Origin: an uncultured Alistipes sp.
GTDB taxonomy: Bacteria > Bacteroidota > Bacteroidia > Bacteroidales > Rikenellaceae
Assembly: GCA_947629705.1 (NCBI GenBank)
Contig: CANREN010000004.1
Coordinates: 55,086-119,085 of the forward strand
Direction of reading: 5' to 3'
DNA: 64,000 nt
Shown here: one piece after another, positions 29,817-38,984 of the stretch
Layout of the letters: the number at the start of each line of letters is the position of its first letter
Position numbering within the stretch: position 1 is the first letter of the stretch
The notes under the pieces: model-generated
The model's database searches: none
Seen by the model: only the letters and a program-made list of their open reading frames with translations
Told to the model about the DNA's origin: nothing
Program-made: the position numbers and the translations under genes

Positions 29817-30868
29817 AGCAGTCCTCCCACATTGGTTGTCGATGCGTCGGCCATCGGCGCCACCTTTTGGCCTTCGTGCAGGCTGTGCACGCCGGCCGTA
29901 ACGATCCGTTCACCGGCAGTGAGCTGCGGCCCCACGACCGCCGTGCCGTCGGAATGCAGATGCAGGACCTGCACGGCCCGTTTGCTGACGGTGCTGTCGG
30001 CATCGAGCATCCAGACGCAGCTTTGCGCTCCGTCGTCGAAAAGCGCTGTGGCGGGGATGCTGCTGCGGCGCTCCTCCGACGGCCGGAACGTGATGCCGAC
30101 CATCGTGTTCATGCCCGGGGCGGGCATCGGATCGGTGTGAGGGGCGATGCCGAGCCGCATGGTGTAGAGTTGGTTCGCATTGGCCTTGGGGCTGATGCTC
30201 AACAGCGTGAGCGGAATCCTGCGGTCGGGCCAGAAATCGAACCTCCCTTCGAAACCGGCGAACTCGCCGCGCCGGACGTACTCCGAGCCCGGGATGTTGA
30301 TCTCGACCTCCGGAGCACCGCCCGAGACGAGGTTCACGACGGGCATTCCGGCCCCGATGACCGTGCCGCGGTCGAGCAGATGACGCTGTACGAATCCGTC
30401 GAACGGCGCCCGCAACTCGGTATCGGCCAGCTGGTTCTTGCAGTTCCGGTACTTCGCTTCGATCTGCTGCAATCCGTAGCGGGCCTTGTCGTAATCGTCA
30501 TCGGTCGCCGCGCCGTCGGCATGGAGCGCCATGACCCGTTTGGCCTGCGCCTTGATCCGGCTGTATTCGGCCTCGACGGCCTCCAACTGCAACCGATAGT
30601 CGCGCGGATCTAATTCGACGAGCACCTGTCCCTGCCGGACGGCCGCCCCCTCCGCAACCAAAAAACGTTGCAGCGTTCCGGCGACCTTGAAGCCTAAATT
30701 GACCTCTTGGGCCGCCTTGACCCGCCCCGGAAATTCGAGCATCCGCGATGCTCCGTAGGCTTCGACCGTGCCGGTCTGCACGGTCGGCAACCGTTCGCCT
30801 TGCTTTTGCGGGCCGGAGCATCCGACCGCCAGCAACAACCCCCAAACGAAAATTCGTGTTCGCATCAT
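29813..30868 (-). CDS. Efflux RND transporter periplasmic adaptor subunit
   Basis: Lipoprotein signal (LLLAVGCSG), biotinyl-lipoyl-like hairpin, VLVELDPRDYRLQLE; ATGA overlap with the permease. Confidence 0.9.
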   Translation of the reverse strand: MMRTRIFVWGLLLAVGCSGPQKQGERLPTVQTGTVEAYGASRMLEFPGRVKAAQEVNLGFKVAGTLQRFLVAEGAAVRQGQVLVELDPRDYRLQLEAVEAEYSRIKAQAKRVMALHADGAATDDDYDKARYGLQQIEAKYRNCKNQLADTELRAPFDGFVQRHLLDRGTVIGAGMPVVNLVSGGAPEVEINIPGSEYVRRGEFAGFEGRFDFWPDRRIPLTLLSISPKANANQLYTMRLGIAPHTDPMPAPGMNTMVGITFRPSEERRSSIPATALFDDGAQSCVWMLDADSTVSKRAVQVLHLHSDGTAVVGPQLTAGERIVTAGVHSLHEGQKVAPMADASTTNVGGLL

Positions 30869-31034
30869 CTTGTTTTTTCCTTTTCCTTGTTCCGTTCCGA
30901 TCGTTTTGCAACATCCGCACGGCCGGAACGCACCTATCCCTGCCAATCGGCAAAGTTAAGCAATTTACCGGTTCCCGATGATGCCTGAATGACGTTATTA
31001 TTGTCCTATTTGTAGGATTTTTTTCGGCCGCACG

Positions 31035-31245
31035 CATTCTGGGGTGGTGGCTATATACCCTTCCGCACCGAATCGAGTCGGCGGATGGGTTTGCATCGCT
31101 GCCGGTCGCGTTGCTCGCGGCAAAGCCGCGTTTGCAGGCTTGACCCACCCCCAAGCCCCCGCCTTGGCGGGGGCTTCTGTCGGAACCCGCAAGGTCTTAC
31201 GGTTTCGGTTTGCCGCCGGTATAAATCCGCAGGTAATCGCCATTT
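31035..31245 (-). repeat. Dispersed intergenic repeat family A, copy 4 (reverse orientation)
   Basis: Reverse complement of GGCGATTACCTGCGGATTTATACCGGCGGCAAACCGAAACCGTAAGACCTTGCGGGTTCCGACAGAAGCCCCCGCCAAGGCGGGGGCTTGGGGGTGGGTCAAGCCTGC... Confidence 0.9.
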
Positions 31246-31299
31246 TTTTGTTTTTCCGAAAAAATACCTATCTTTGCCGTCCCGTCTGTCAAGCGGGAA

Positions 31300-31350
31300 A
31301 TGTGGAAAGATTTGACTGATTGCAAACCACAATAAAAAAATCGCTAAAAC
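31300..31350 (+). promoter_or_regulatory. SAM-II (SAM-alpha) riboswitch candidate upstream of metK
   Basis: GTGGAAAGATTTGACTGATTGCAAACCACAATAAAAAAATCGCTAAAA; GTGG/CCAC and GATTT/AAATC give an H-type pseudoknot, with SAM-II-like core GATTTgACtGATTGCA..CCAC..TAAAAAA..CGCTAAA. Confidence 0.8.
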
Positions 31351-31478
31351 AGCTCTTTTTATTCATTATCAGCCGATTTTTCCCCGTTTTTATTAACTGA
31401 CCGAGCGGTTCCGCGCTTTCCGTGGATTTTCGGCACATGCCCGAAAAGCGTGCGCACCGCATGAAAAATTAATAAAAA

Positions 31479-32783
31479 ATGGGCTTTTTATTTACGTCCG
31501 AGTCGGTGTCCGAGGGACACCCCGACAAGGTAGCGGATCAGATTTCCGATGCCATTCTCGACGAATACCTTCGTCGCGATCCCGATTCCAAAGTCGCCTG
31601 CGAGACGCTCTGCACCACCGGGTTGGTGGTCGTCTCCGGCGAAGTGCGCTCCCAAGCCTCCGTCGATGTGCAGGAGGTCGCCCGCCGCGTGATCGGCCGG
31701 ATCGGTTACACCAGGAGCGCGTATCAGTTCGACTGCAATTCGTGCGGCATTCTGTCGGCCATCCACGGTCAGTCGTCCGACATCAACCAAGGCGTCGTGC
31801 GCGAGACCGAGGAGCAGCAGGGCGCCGGCGACCAGGGCATCATGTTCGGTTACGCCTGCAACGAAACGCGCGAGAAGATGCCGGCGACGCTGATTCTTTC
31901 GCATGTGATTCTCAAGGAGCTGGCTTCGATCCGCCGCGAAGGGAAGGTGATGACCTACCTGCGGCCGGATTCCAAGTCGCAGGTTACGATCGAGTACGAC
32001 GAACAGACCAACCATCCGAAGCGCGTGCATACGATCGTCGTCTCGACGCAGCACGACGAATTCATCCTGCCGGGCAACGGTCTGACCGAAAAGGAGGCCG
32101 AACAACGGATGCAGCAGCAGATTCGCGAAGACGTGCGGACGATTCTGATTCCGCGGGTCAAGGCCCGTCTCGAACGGGCGAACGACCAGCTCGCCGAGTT
32201 GATCGGCGACGATTACATCCTGCATGTCAATCCGACGGGCAAGTTCGTTATCGGCGGCCCGCACGGCGACACGGGGCTCACGGGCCGCAAGATCATCGTC
32301 GACACCTACGGCGGCCGCGGGGCGCACGGCGGCGGCGCCTTCTCGGGCAAGGACGCCTCGAAAGTCGACCGGTCGGCTGCCTACGCGGCACGGCATATCG
32401 CCAAAAATTTGGTCGCGGCGGGTGTCGCCGAAGAGGTGTTGGTGGAGCTGTCCTATGCCATCGGCATCGCCGAACCGCTGTCGATCTACGTCGACACCTA
32501 CCGTTCGCCGCGTCCGAAAGCGTTGGCAGGCATGACCGACGGCGAGATCGCCCGTCGCATCGGCAAACTCTTCGATCTGCGGCCGGCAGCCATCGTGCGG
32601 CGGTTCGGGTTGAAAAATCCGATCTTCGAAGCGACGGCCTCCTACGGACATTTCGGCAACCGCCCCTTCACCCGCACGGAAAAGGTGTGGGAGAATGGCC
32701 GCGAGGTCGAGCGCGAAATCGAATACTTCGGTTGGGAAAAACTCGACGCCGTGGATCTTATCCGGAAAGAGTTCGGATTGTAG
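31479..32783 (+). CDS. metK: S-adenosylmethionine synthetase
   Basis: [57 protein letters not shown]. Confidence 0.98.
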   Translation: MGFLFTSESVSEGHPDKVADQISDAILDEYLRRDPDSKVACETLCTTGLVVVSGEVRSQASVDVQEVARRVIGRIGYTRSAYQFDCNSCGILSAIHGQSSDINQGVVRETEEQQGAGDQGIMFGYACNETREKMPATLILSHVILKELASIRREGKVMTYLRPDSKSQVTIEYDEQTNHPKRVHTIVVSTQHDEFILPGNGLTEKEAEQRMQQQIREDVRTILIPRVKARLERANDQLAELIGDDYILHVNPTGKFVIGGPHGDTGLTGRKIIVDTYGGRGAHGGGAFSGKDASKVDRSAAYAARHIAKNLVAAGVAEEVLVELSYAIGIAEPLSIYVDTYRSPRPKALAGMTDGEIARRIGKLFDLRPAAIVRRFGLKNPIFEATASYGHFGNRPFTRTEKVWENGREVEREIEYFGWEKLDAVDLIRKEFGL

Positions 32784-32806
32784 GCGGAATTTCTTGTTGC
32801 GATTTA

Positions 32807-32842
32807 GGGCGGCGACATACACATGTTGCCGCCCTTTTTTTC
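32807..32842 (+). terminator. Rho-independent terminator of metK
   Basis: GGGCGGCGACATACACATGTTGCCGCCCTTTTTTT. Confidence 0.85.
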
Positions 32843-33083
32843 ATCCGAACGTACCCCATACGGCCCGAAGGAAGCCATTCGGTACACTTTTTCGGAATTT
32901 TCGACCAAATTATTTGGCCGAGGGATTTTGTTTTCCTACCTTTGCGGCGTTTTCTTTTTCCTCGGGTGCGCGGCATTCCGATCGATCCGGACCTCGTCCG
33001 ACTTCGCTCGCGACCGGCACGACCTCGACGAAAAGTTGCCGAATCCGCAAGGGTTCGTTTTTATCCACCCAAACGTTCCGTTT

Positions 33084-34568
33084 ATGAAAAAATCATTCTT
33101 ATTAATTTGGTTGATAGGCTATTGTACCGGTGCGGCAGCCGAAGGTTATCAGGTGAACAACATGTCGGCCCGACAGTCCGGCATGGGACACGTCGGCGCT
33201 GCCATGCAGCTCGGTTGCGAATCCATCTTTTTCAATCCGGCGGCAACCGCTTTCCAGCAATCGCACTTCGACCTTTCGGCCGGTCTGACCGGCATCGCCT
33301 CGAACTGCCGCTTCCAGACCCTGCCGACGGTCGAAAACGGCTACCAGCCGGGCCCCGTCGAGAAATCCCACAACTTCGCCACCCCGCTGCACATCTATTT
33401 CAGCTACAAACCGTCGGATCGCTGGGCCGTCGGTCTGGGCTTCTATACGCCCGACGGTTCGTCGGTCGAGTGGGACGACAACTGGTCGGGGGCCCATCTC
33501 GTGCAGAAGATCAGTCTGGCAGCCTATACGTTCCAGCCGACCGTGTCGTTCAAAATCTGCGACCGGCTCTCCATCGGAGCGGGCTTGACCATCACGTGGG
33601 GCAATTTCGACCTGTCGCGGTCGATGCTGCCCATCGGCGGCGGCAACCGAAGCCTCGCGGCCGGATTCACGCAGTTGGAGGGCTTGCTCGGAATGGCGGG
33701 CGGACAGCTCGGCTTGAGCCCCGAACAGATCGCCGCCTACCAGACCCAGGCCCAGGCCGGTGCGAACTATTTCGCGAACAATCTGACCGATGCGCCGATC
33801 GTTGCGGCCCGGTTGAAGGGCTCGGCCGGCGTGGAGATCGGACTCAACGCCGGCGCGCTGTTTCAAATCAACGACGCATGGTCGATCGGCATGACGTGGC
33901 GGTCGCGGGTGGACATGAAGGTGGGCGCAGGACACGCCACGCTGGACTACGGCTCGCCCGAAGCACAGCAGTACCTCGCTTTTCTGAATCAGGCGATGAC
34001 GATGGCCGGACGGGATGCCGTCATTCCGGGGATCGACCGCGGAACGTTCCATGCCGAGCTGCCGCTGCCGACGTCGGTAACGTGGGGCGTGTCGTTCCGT
34101 CCGACGCCCGAATGGGAGTTCGGCGTCGACCTGCAATGGGTCGGCTGGTCGGCCTACAAGTCGCTGACGGTCGCGTTCAACGAACCCGAATCGGGTCTCG
34201 AACCGATCTATTCGGTGAAGAATTATTCCAATACGCTGGCGTTCCGCTTCGGCGGCGAGTATCGGGCCTGCCGGTTCGCAACGGTGCGCGCGGGCATGTA
34301 TGTCGACGAGAGCCCCGTGAGCAGCGACTACCTCAATCCGGAGACCCCGTCGATGACGAAAGTATCCTATACGTTCGGACTGACACTGCGTCCGGCGAAA
34401 CGCATGACGCTCGATCTGGCCTACTGCTTCATCTCGGCGGCCGATCCCGAACGCACGGGTTCCTACCCGATTTACAGTTATCCCGACGGCAGGCTGACCG
34501 AAGTCTTCTCGGGCAATTACAAGCTGCACGCCAACGTCTTTTCGGTCGGCGTGGGGTTCCATTTCTGA
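33084..34568 (+). CDS. OmpP1/FadL/TodX family outer membrane transporter
   Basis: Signal peptide, YQVNNMSARQSGMGHVGAAMQLGCESIFFNPAATAFQQSHFDLSAGLTGI. Confidence 0.88.
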   Translation: MKKSFLLIWLIGYCTGAAAEGYQVNNMSARQSGMGHVGAAMQLGCESIFFNPAATAFQQSHFDLSAGLTGIASNCRFQTLPTVENGYQPGPVEKSHNFATPLHIYFSYKPSDRWAVGLGFYTPDGSSVEWDDNWSGAHLVQKISLAAYTFQPTVSFKICDRLSIGAGLTITWGNFDLSRSMLPIGGGNRSLAAGFTQLEGLLGMAGGQLGLSPEQIAAYQTQAQAGANYFANNLTDAPIVAARLKGSAGVEIGLNAGALFQINDAWSIGMTWRSRVDMKVGAGHATLDYGSPEAQQYLAFLNQAMTMAGRDAVIPGIDRGTFHAELPLPTSVTWGVSFRPTPEWEFGVDLQWVGWSAYKSLTVAFNEPESGLEPIYSVKNYSNTLAFRFGGEYRACRFATVRAGMYVDESPVSSDYLNPETPSMTKVSYTFGLTLRPAKRMTLDLAYCFISAADPERTGSYPIYSYPDGRLTEVFSGNYKLHANVFSVGVGFHF

Positions 34569-34705
34569 CGGCCCGATCCGCGAAGTGCCGAATCATTCAA
34601 CGGGTTGCCGCACCTTGCGTCGCGGCGGCCCGATTTTTTTTGATCCCCGTAACCGGCGCAGGAGGTGCCGCTTTCAGAAGCGGCCGTATCGGAAAGCGTG
34701 TTCAC

Positions 34706-34819
34706 ACAGGTCGATCCGTGCCAGTTCATAAAAATTTCGTATCTTTGGCTGCGCCGAAGATACTCCCGCTCGGCAAAACAAAACATGTTTTGTTTTGCCC
34801 TCGCTTATTCGTATCTTTG
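34706..34819 (+). repeat. Promoter-bearing repeat cassette, copy 2 (upstream of flippase)
   Basis: GATCCGTGCCAGTTCATAAAAATTTCGTATCTTTGGCTGCGCCGAAGATACTCCCGCTCGGCAAAACAAAACATGTTTTGTTTTGCCCTCGCTTATTCGTATCTTTG; includes a 28-bp perfect palindrome at 34772-34799. Confidence 0.9.
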
Positions 34820-34861
34820 CCGCATCTGTATAATTAGGTGTCGGAGAGATTGCAGGTGCCC

Positions 34862-36340
34862 ATGCTCGAAAAGTTGGCGAAACAAACGGCCGTCTATGGC
34901 CTCAGTACGATTGCAGTGCGGTTCTTGAGCTATTTGCTCACCCCGTACTACACCCGTGTATTCGCACCGGGCGTCTACGGCATCGTTACCGATGTCTATG
35001 CACTCATTCCCTTTGCGCTCACGCTGTTGACGATGGGCATGGAGTCGAGCTACTTCCGTTTCTCCGCCAAGGCCGAGGCGGCCGGCGGCGATGTCGCTGC
35101 CGCCAAACGACGCCTTTTCGCCACTACGTGGGGCATTACCTCGGCGGCCGCCTCGCTTTTCTTCGCGGCCGTCGCCCTGTTCCGCACCGATTTTTCGGAC
35201 TGGATGGGGGCGGTTTACGTCGCGCATCCCGATTATGTCGTCTGGGTCGGCGCGATCATCCTCTTCGACGTCTGGGGCTGCATCCCCTTCTCGCGGCTGC
35301 GCGAACAGGGCAAAGCCTTGACCTTCGTCGGGTTCAAGACGTTGAACGCCGTGTTGAACGTCGGTCTCGCCTTTGCGTTCGGCGCTGCGGGGCTGTTCGC
35401 CACGGAGTTCGGGGTAGGGTGGGTTTTCGTCGCCAATTTCGTCGCCAGCGTCGTTACGTGGCTCGCCATTCTGACCACCGTCGACCGCATTGCCCCCCGC
35501 ATCGACCCGCAGCTGCTGCGGCGCATCTTCGTCTATTCGCTGCCGCTGCTCGTCAGCGGACTGGCCGGCACGGCGAGCGAATTTCTCGACCGCCAGCTGT
35601 TGAAATACCTCGTTCCGGCAGGCGGCGACCCGATGGCGCAATTAGGCGTCTACGGCGCCGTAACGAAAATCGCCGTCGTGATGATGCTCTTTTACCAGAT
35701 GTATCGTTTGGCGGCCGAACCATTCTTCCTCTCGAACTTCCGCAAGGAGGATTTCGTGCAGATGAACGCCGCGGCGCTGAAATACTACGTCATGGTCTCG
35801 ATGCTGATCTTCCTCGGCATCGCGCTCTTCCGCGACTTTTTCGCCTTGATTATCGGCCGCGACTTCCGCGACGGCATTTTTATTCTGCCGGTCGTCCTCG
35901 GTGCTAATGTATTGACCGGTATTTGGTTAAATTTGTCGTTCTGGTACAAGCGCGAAGAACGCACGCCGTTGGCCATTTTGGTTACGGGCACGGGGTTGGC
36001 CGCCATGGGATGCCTCGGCTGGTGGCTGATTCCGCGGGCGGGTTATTACGGCGCCGCGTGGGCCCGTTTCGGAAGCGAGGCCATGATGGCCGCTGTGAGC
36101 TGGTGGCTCAACCGGCGCTATTTTCCGACGCCTTATGCCTGGGGCCGCATCGGGGAGTACGTCGTTACGGCTTTGGCAGTCTTCTTCCTCTGCGAGGAGG
36201 CCGTGCGGGCGGTCGGAGCGGAACATGCGCTGGCCGGTTATGCCTGCAACGCCCTTGCCTTTGCGGGCTATACCTGCTACCTCGTGCGGCGGGAGCACAT
36301 CGACCTGCGTGCGATGGCGCAGTCGGTTCTGAAACGATAG
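34862..36340 (+). CDS. Polysaccharide biosynthesis/flippase protein (Wzx/MATE-like)
   Basis: LEKLAKQTAVYGLSTIAVRFLSYLLTPYYTRVFAPGVYGIVTDVYALIPFALTLLTMGMESSYFRF. Confidence 0.88.
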   Translation: MLEKLAKQTAVYGLSTIAVRFLSYLLTPYYTRVFAPGVYGIVTDVYALIPFALTLLTMGMESSYFRFSAKAEAAGGDVAAAKRRLFATTWGITSAAASLFFAAVALFRTDFSDWMGAVYVAHPDYVVWVGAIILFDVWGCIPFSRLREQGKALTFVGFKTLNAVLNVGLAFAFGAAGLFATEFGVGWVFVANFVASVVTWLAILTTVDRIAPRIDPQLLRRIFVYSLPLLVSGLAGTASEFLDRQLLKYLVPAGGDPMAQLGVYGAVTKIAVVMMLFYQMYRLAAEPFFLSNFRKEDFVQMNAAALKYYVMVSMLIFLGIALFRDFFALIIGRDFRDGIFILPVVLGANVLTGIWLNLSFWYKREERTPLAILVTGTGLAAMGCLGWWLIPRAGYYGAAWARFGSEAMMAAVSWWLNRRYFPTPYAWGRIGEYVVTALAVFFLCEEAVRAVGAEHALAGYACNALAFAGYTCYLVRREHIDLRAMAQSVLKR

Positions 36341-36347
36341 GAAAACG

Positions 36348-37496
36348 ATGCGATTTGCGGAGATCATAGGACAAGACGAGCTGAAACGGCATCTGATCCA
36401 GTCGGCCGATACCGGACGGGTGAGCCATGCCCAGCTCTTCACGGGAGAAGCCGGTACGGGCGCCCTGCCGTTGGCCGTGGCCTATGCGCAATACCTCTGC
36501 TGCCGGCATCGGCACGACGGAGATTCGTGCGGCGTGTGCCCCGATTGCCGGCAGATCGCCGCATTGGCCCATCCCGACCTGCATTGGGCCTTTCCGGTCA
36601 ACAAGCAGGGCAAGAAATCGGGCGAAATCGTGTTGAGCGACGAATTTCTGCCGCTTTTCCGCGAGCTTTTCGCCGAACGCAACGGCTATTTTTCGCCGCA
36701 GGATTGGTACGACCGGCTCGATTTGGGCAAGACGCTCAAGGGGGCCATCGCCGCCCGCGAAGCGGAGGAGATCATCCGCAAACTGTCGTTCAAAAGTTTC
36801 GAATCGGAGTACAAGATCATGCTGATATGGCTCCCCGAGACGATGAACGAGGAGGCGGCGAACAAACTGCTGAAAATTTTGGAGGAGCCGTGGACGAAAA
36901 CGCTCTTTCTGCTCGTCTCCGAACAGCCGGCGCTGTTGCTGCCGACCATCCTTTCGCGGACGCAGGAGGTGCAGGTGCCGCGCATCGCGCCGGAGGTGTT
37001 GGAGGCGGAGGCCCGCGCGCAGGGCATCGACGATCCGTTGCAGGCCCGCAACATGGCCCGATTGGCCGACGGCGATCTGCTGACCCTGCGGCGTCTGCTG
37101 ACGGGCGGGAACGATGCCGTGCAGCGCGAGAATTTTTCCCTGTTTTGCTCGTTGATGCGCTTGAGCTACAATGACAGGCACCTCGAACTCATCGGCTGGG
37201 CCGAGGAGGCGGCCCAGCTCGCACGCGAACAGCAGCGGGCCTTCCTGCGCGATATGGCCCGCCTGCTGCGCGAAAGTTTTATTTTGCATGCAGGGATCGC
37301 TTCGGTCAGTTATCTTTGGGGCGAGGAGCTGGCCTTCTGCACGAAATTCGCACCGTTCGTCGGAACCGACAATATCGAACCGCTCGTGGCGGAGATCGAA
37401 CGCGCCCTGGTGCAGATTTCGCGGAACGGCAATCCGACCATCGTCTTCACGCACTTCGCGCTGGCGGTGAGCAAAATGATAAAAAGATTGGGATAA
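36348..37496 (+). CDS. holB: DNA polymerase III subunit delta'
   Basis: EIIGQDELKRHLIQSADTGRVSHAQLFTGEAGTGALPLA; Zn module CGVCPDCRQ; EEAANKLLKILEEP. Confidence 0.88.
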   Translation: MRFAEIIGQDELKRHLIQSADTGRVSHAQLFTGEAGTGALPLAVAYAQYLCCRHRHDGDSCGVCPDCRQIAALAHPDLHWAFPVNKQGKKSGEIVLSDEFLPLFRELFAERNGYFSPQDWYDRLDLGKTLKGAIAAREAEEIIRKLSFKSFESEYKIMLIWLPETMNEEAANKLLKILEEPWTKTLFLLVSEQPALLLPTILSRTQEVQVPRIAPEVLEAEARAQGIDDPLQARNMARLADGDLLTLRRLLTGGNDAVQRENFSLFCSLMRLSYNDRHLELIGWAEEAAQLAREQQRAFLRDMARLLRESFILHAGIASVSYLWGEELAFCTKFAPFVGTDNIEPLVAEIERALVQISRNGNPTIVFTHFALAVSKMIKRLG

Positions 37497-37500
37497 CGGT

Positions 37501-37995
37501 ATGGCACGTGTATTTCTTTTGACGGGCGGCAATACGGGGGACGTGAAGCGGACGCTTCAACGGGCGCAGCAGCTGATCAATCAGCGTGTCGGGCCGGTGT
37601 TGCGCTGTTCGCATCGCTACGAGAGCGATCCGTGGGGGTTCGAAGCGCCGGAACGCTTCGCCAATCAGGCGCTGGAGGTCTCGACCGACCTCGCGCCCGA
37701 GGAGGTGCTCGACGCCGTGCAGACGATCGAACGGGAGTTGGGCCGCAATCGCGCGGCCGAAGCGGTCGAAAAGGCGAGTACGGGCGCCCGCTACACCTCG
37801 CGGCCCATCGATATCGACCTGCTGCTCTACGACGATGCCGTCATCGAGACCGCACGGCTGACCCTGCCGCATCCGAGACTGACGGAACGGCGGTTCGCCT
37901 TGGAGCCGTTGTGCGAAATCGCCCGCTCGAAGCGTCATCCCGTAACGGGGCGGACGATCGGCGAGCTGCTCGAAAAGCTGAAGGACGAAGCATGA
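37501..37995 (+). CDS. folK: 2-amino-4-hydroxy-6-hydroxymethyldihydropteridine diphosphokinase
   Basis: VFLLTGGNTGDVKRTL, SRPIDIDLLLYDDAVIETARLTLPHPRLTERRFALEPL. Confidence 0.93.
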   Translation: MARVFLLTGGNTGDVKRTLQRAQQLINQRVGPVLRCSHRYESDPWGFEAPERFANQALEVSTDLAPEEVLDAVQTIERELGRNRAAEAVEKASTGARYTSRPIDIDLLLYDDAVIETARLTLPHPRLTERRFALEPLCEIARSKRHPVTGRTIGELLEKLKDEA

Positions 37996-38984
37996 AACGG
38001 TTTTTCCCATACGGATTGGCGCTGCTTGCGCTGTTGCCCGTCTCCTGCCTGAAAGAGGGCAAATTCGAGACGACCTACATCCTCAAACCGAGTGTGCAAT
38101 ATCAGTCGGTCGATGCCGACGAACCGTTGGAGGGGGTCGTCGCCTATGCCTATGAAGTCGATACGCTCGACTGGGGCATCGCCTCGTACGACGATGCCGC
38201 GGCGGGCATCATCACGCGCAAGAACGATCCGTCCCAACGGCTGACCGAGCCTGCGGATATCGCCGTCCCTTATGACGGAACCGCCGGAACGGAGGGGGTC
38301 GAAGAGGGGGTCGAAGAGGCCGCAGGAATGTCGGGCTGGTTGCAGATGCCGCTCGGCCGTGTGCCGCGGATGATCGTCGCCGTCGATCCGGCGACCCGAC
38401 TCTACGGCTACACGATGCAGCAGCCGCTGCTTAATTTGCCGAAGCTCTATGTCTCGGTGGCCTTTCTGCCGTGGAAGGAGGGCCATGCCTACAAAAACGG
38501 CGCATGGAGCTTTTACAACGACTTCTACACGCCGCCCACCGTTCTGAAAGCCTACTATGAACCTGCGTGGCAGGCCGAAGCGGAGGGCGAAGCGAGCGCC
38601 TTCACTTCGTCGCAGGTCAAGGCCTATGCCTATGTCGCCGATACGACCGACTGGTATATCGCCTCGTACGACGATGCCGTGGCGGGCAGGATCACGCGCA
38701 AGGATGCCTCGGAAGAGCGCACGACCCCCAATTTCCAGGCCTACTACGAGAGCGATTCGGGCTTGTGGGGCATGGAGGTAACCGCCACGCCGCTGATGGC
38801 CGTCGTGGTCGACCGGCTCAACCGCATCTATGCCTACACGAAGTTGGCACCCGATCTCCAGGGCCCGTCGCCGACCTGGCCCGTCGTGTTCCGGCCGTGG
38901 CGGACGGAGTGGAAATACGAAGAGAACGATTGGTGCATGGTCGATGATCGCCATGCTCCGGAACCGAAAACCGAAAACCGATGA
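37992..38984 (+). CDS. Hypothetical lipoprotein with two tandem homologous domains
   Basis: Lipobox LLPVSC; VVAYAYEVDTLDWGIASYDDAAAGIITRK and VKAYAYVADTTDWYIASYDDAVAGRITRK repeats; ATGA overlap with folK. Confidence 0.7.
   Translation: MKRFFPYGLALLALLPVSCLKEGKFETTYILKPSVQYQSVDADEPLEGVVAYAYEVDTLDWGIASYDDAAAGIITRKNDPSQRLTEPADIAVPYDGTAGTEGVEEGVEEAAGMSGWLQMPLGRVPRMIVAVDPATRLYGYTMQQPLLNLPKLYVSVAFLPWKEGHAYKNGAWSFYNDFYTPPTVLKAYYEPAWQAEAEGEASAFTSSQVKAYAYVADTTDWYIASYDDAVAGRITRKDASEERTTPNFQAYYESDSGLWGMEVTATPLMAVVVDRLNRIYAYTKLAPDLQGPSPTWPVVFRPWRTEWKYEENDWCMVDDRHAPEPKTENR

Noticed and set aside
31742-34837. 1031-aa plus-strand ORF across metK and the FadL-like gene
   Set aside because: Out-of-frame shadow ORF; Arg/Pro-rich with no domain pattern, and it spans the metK terminator.
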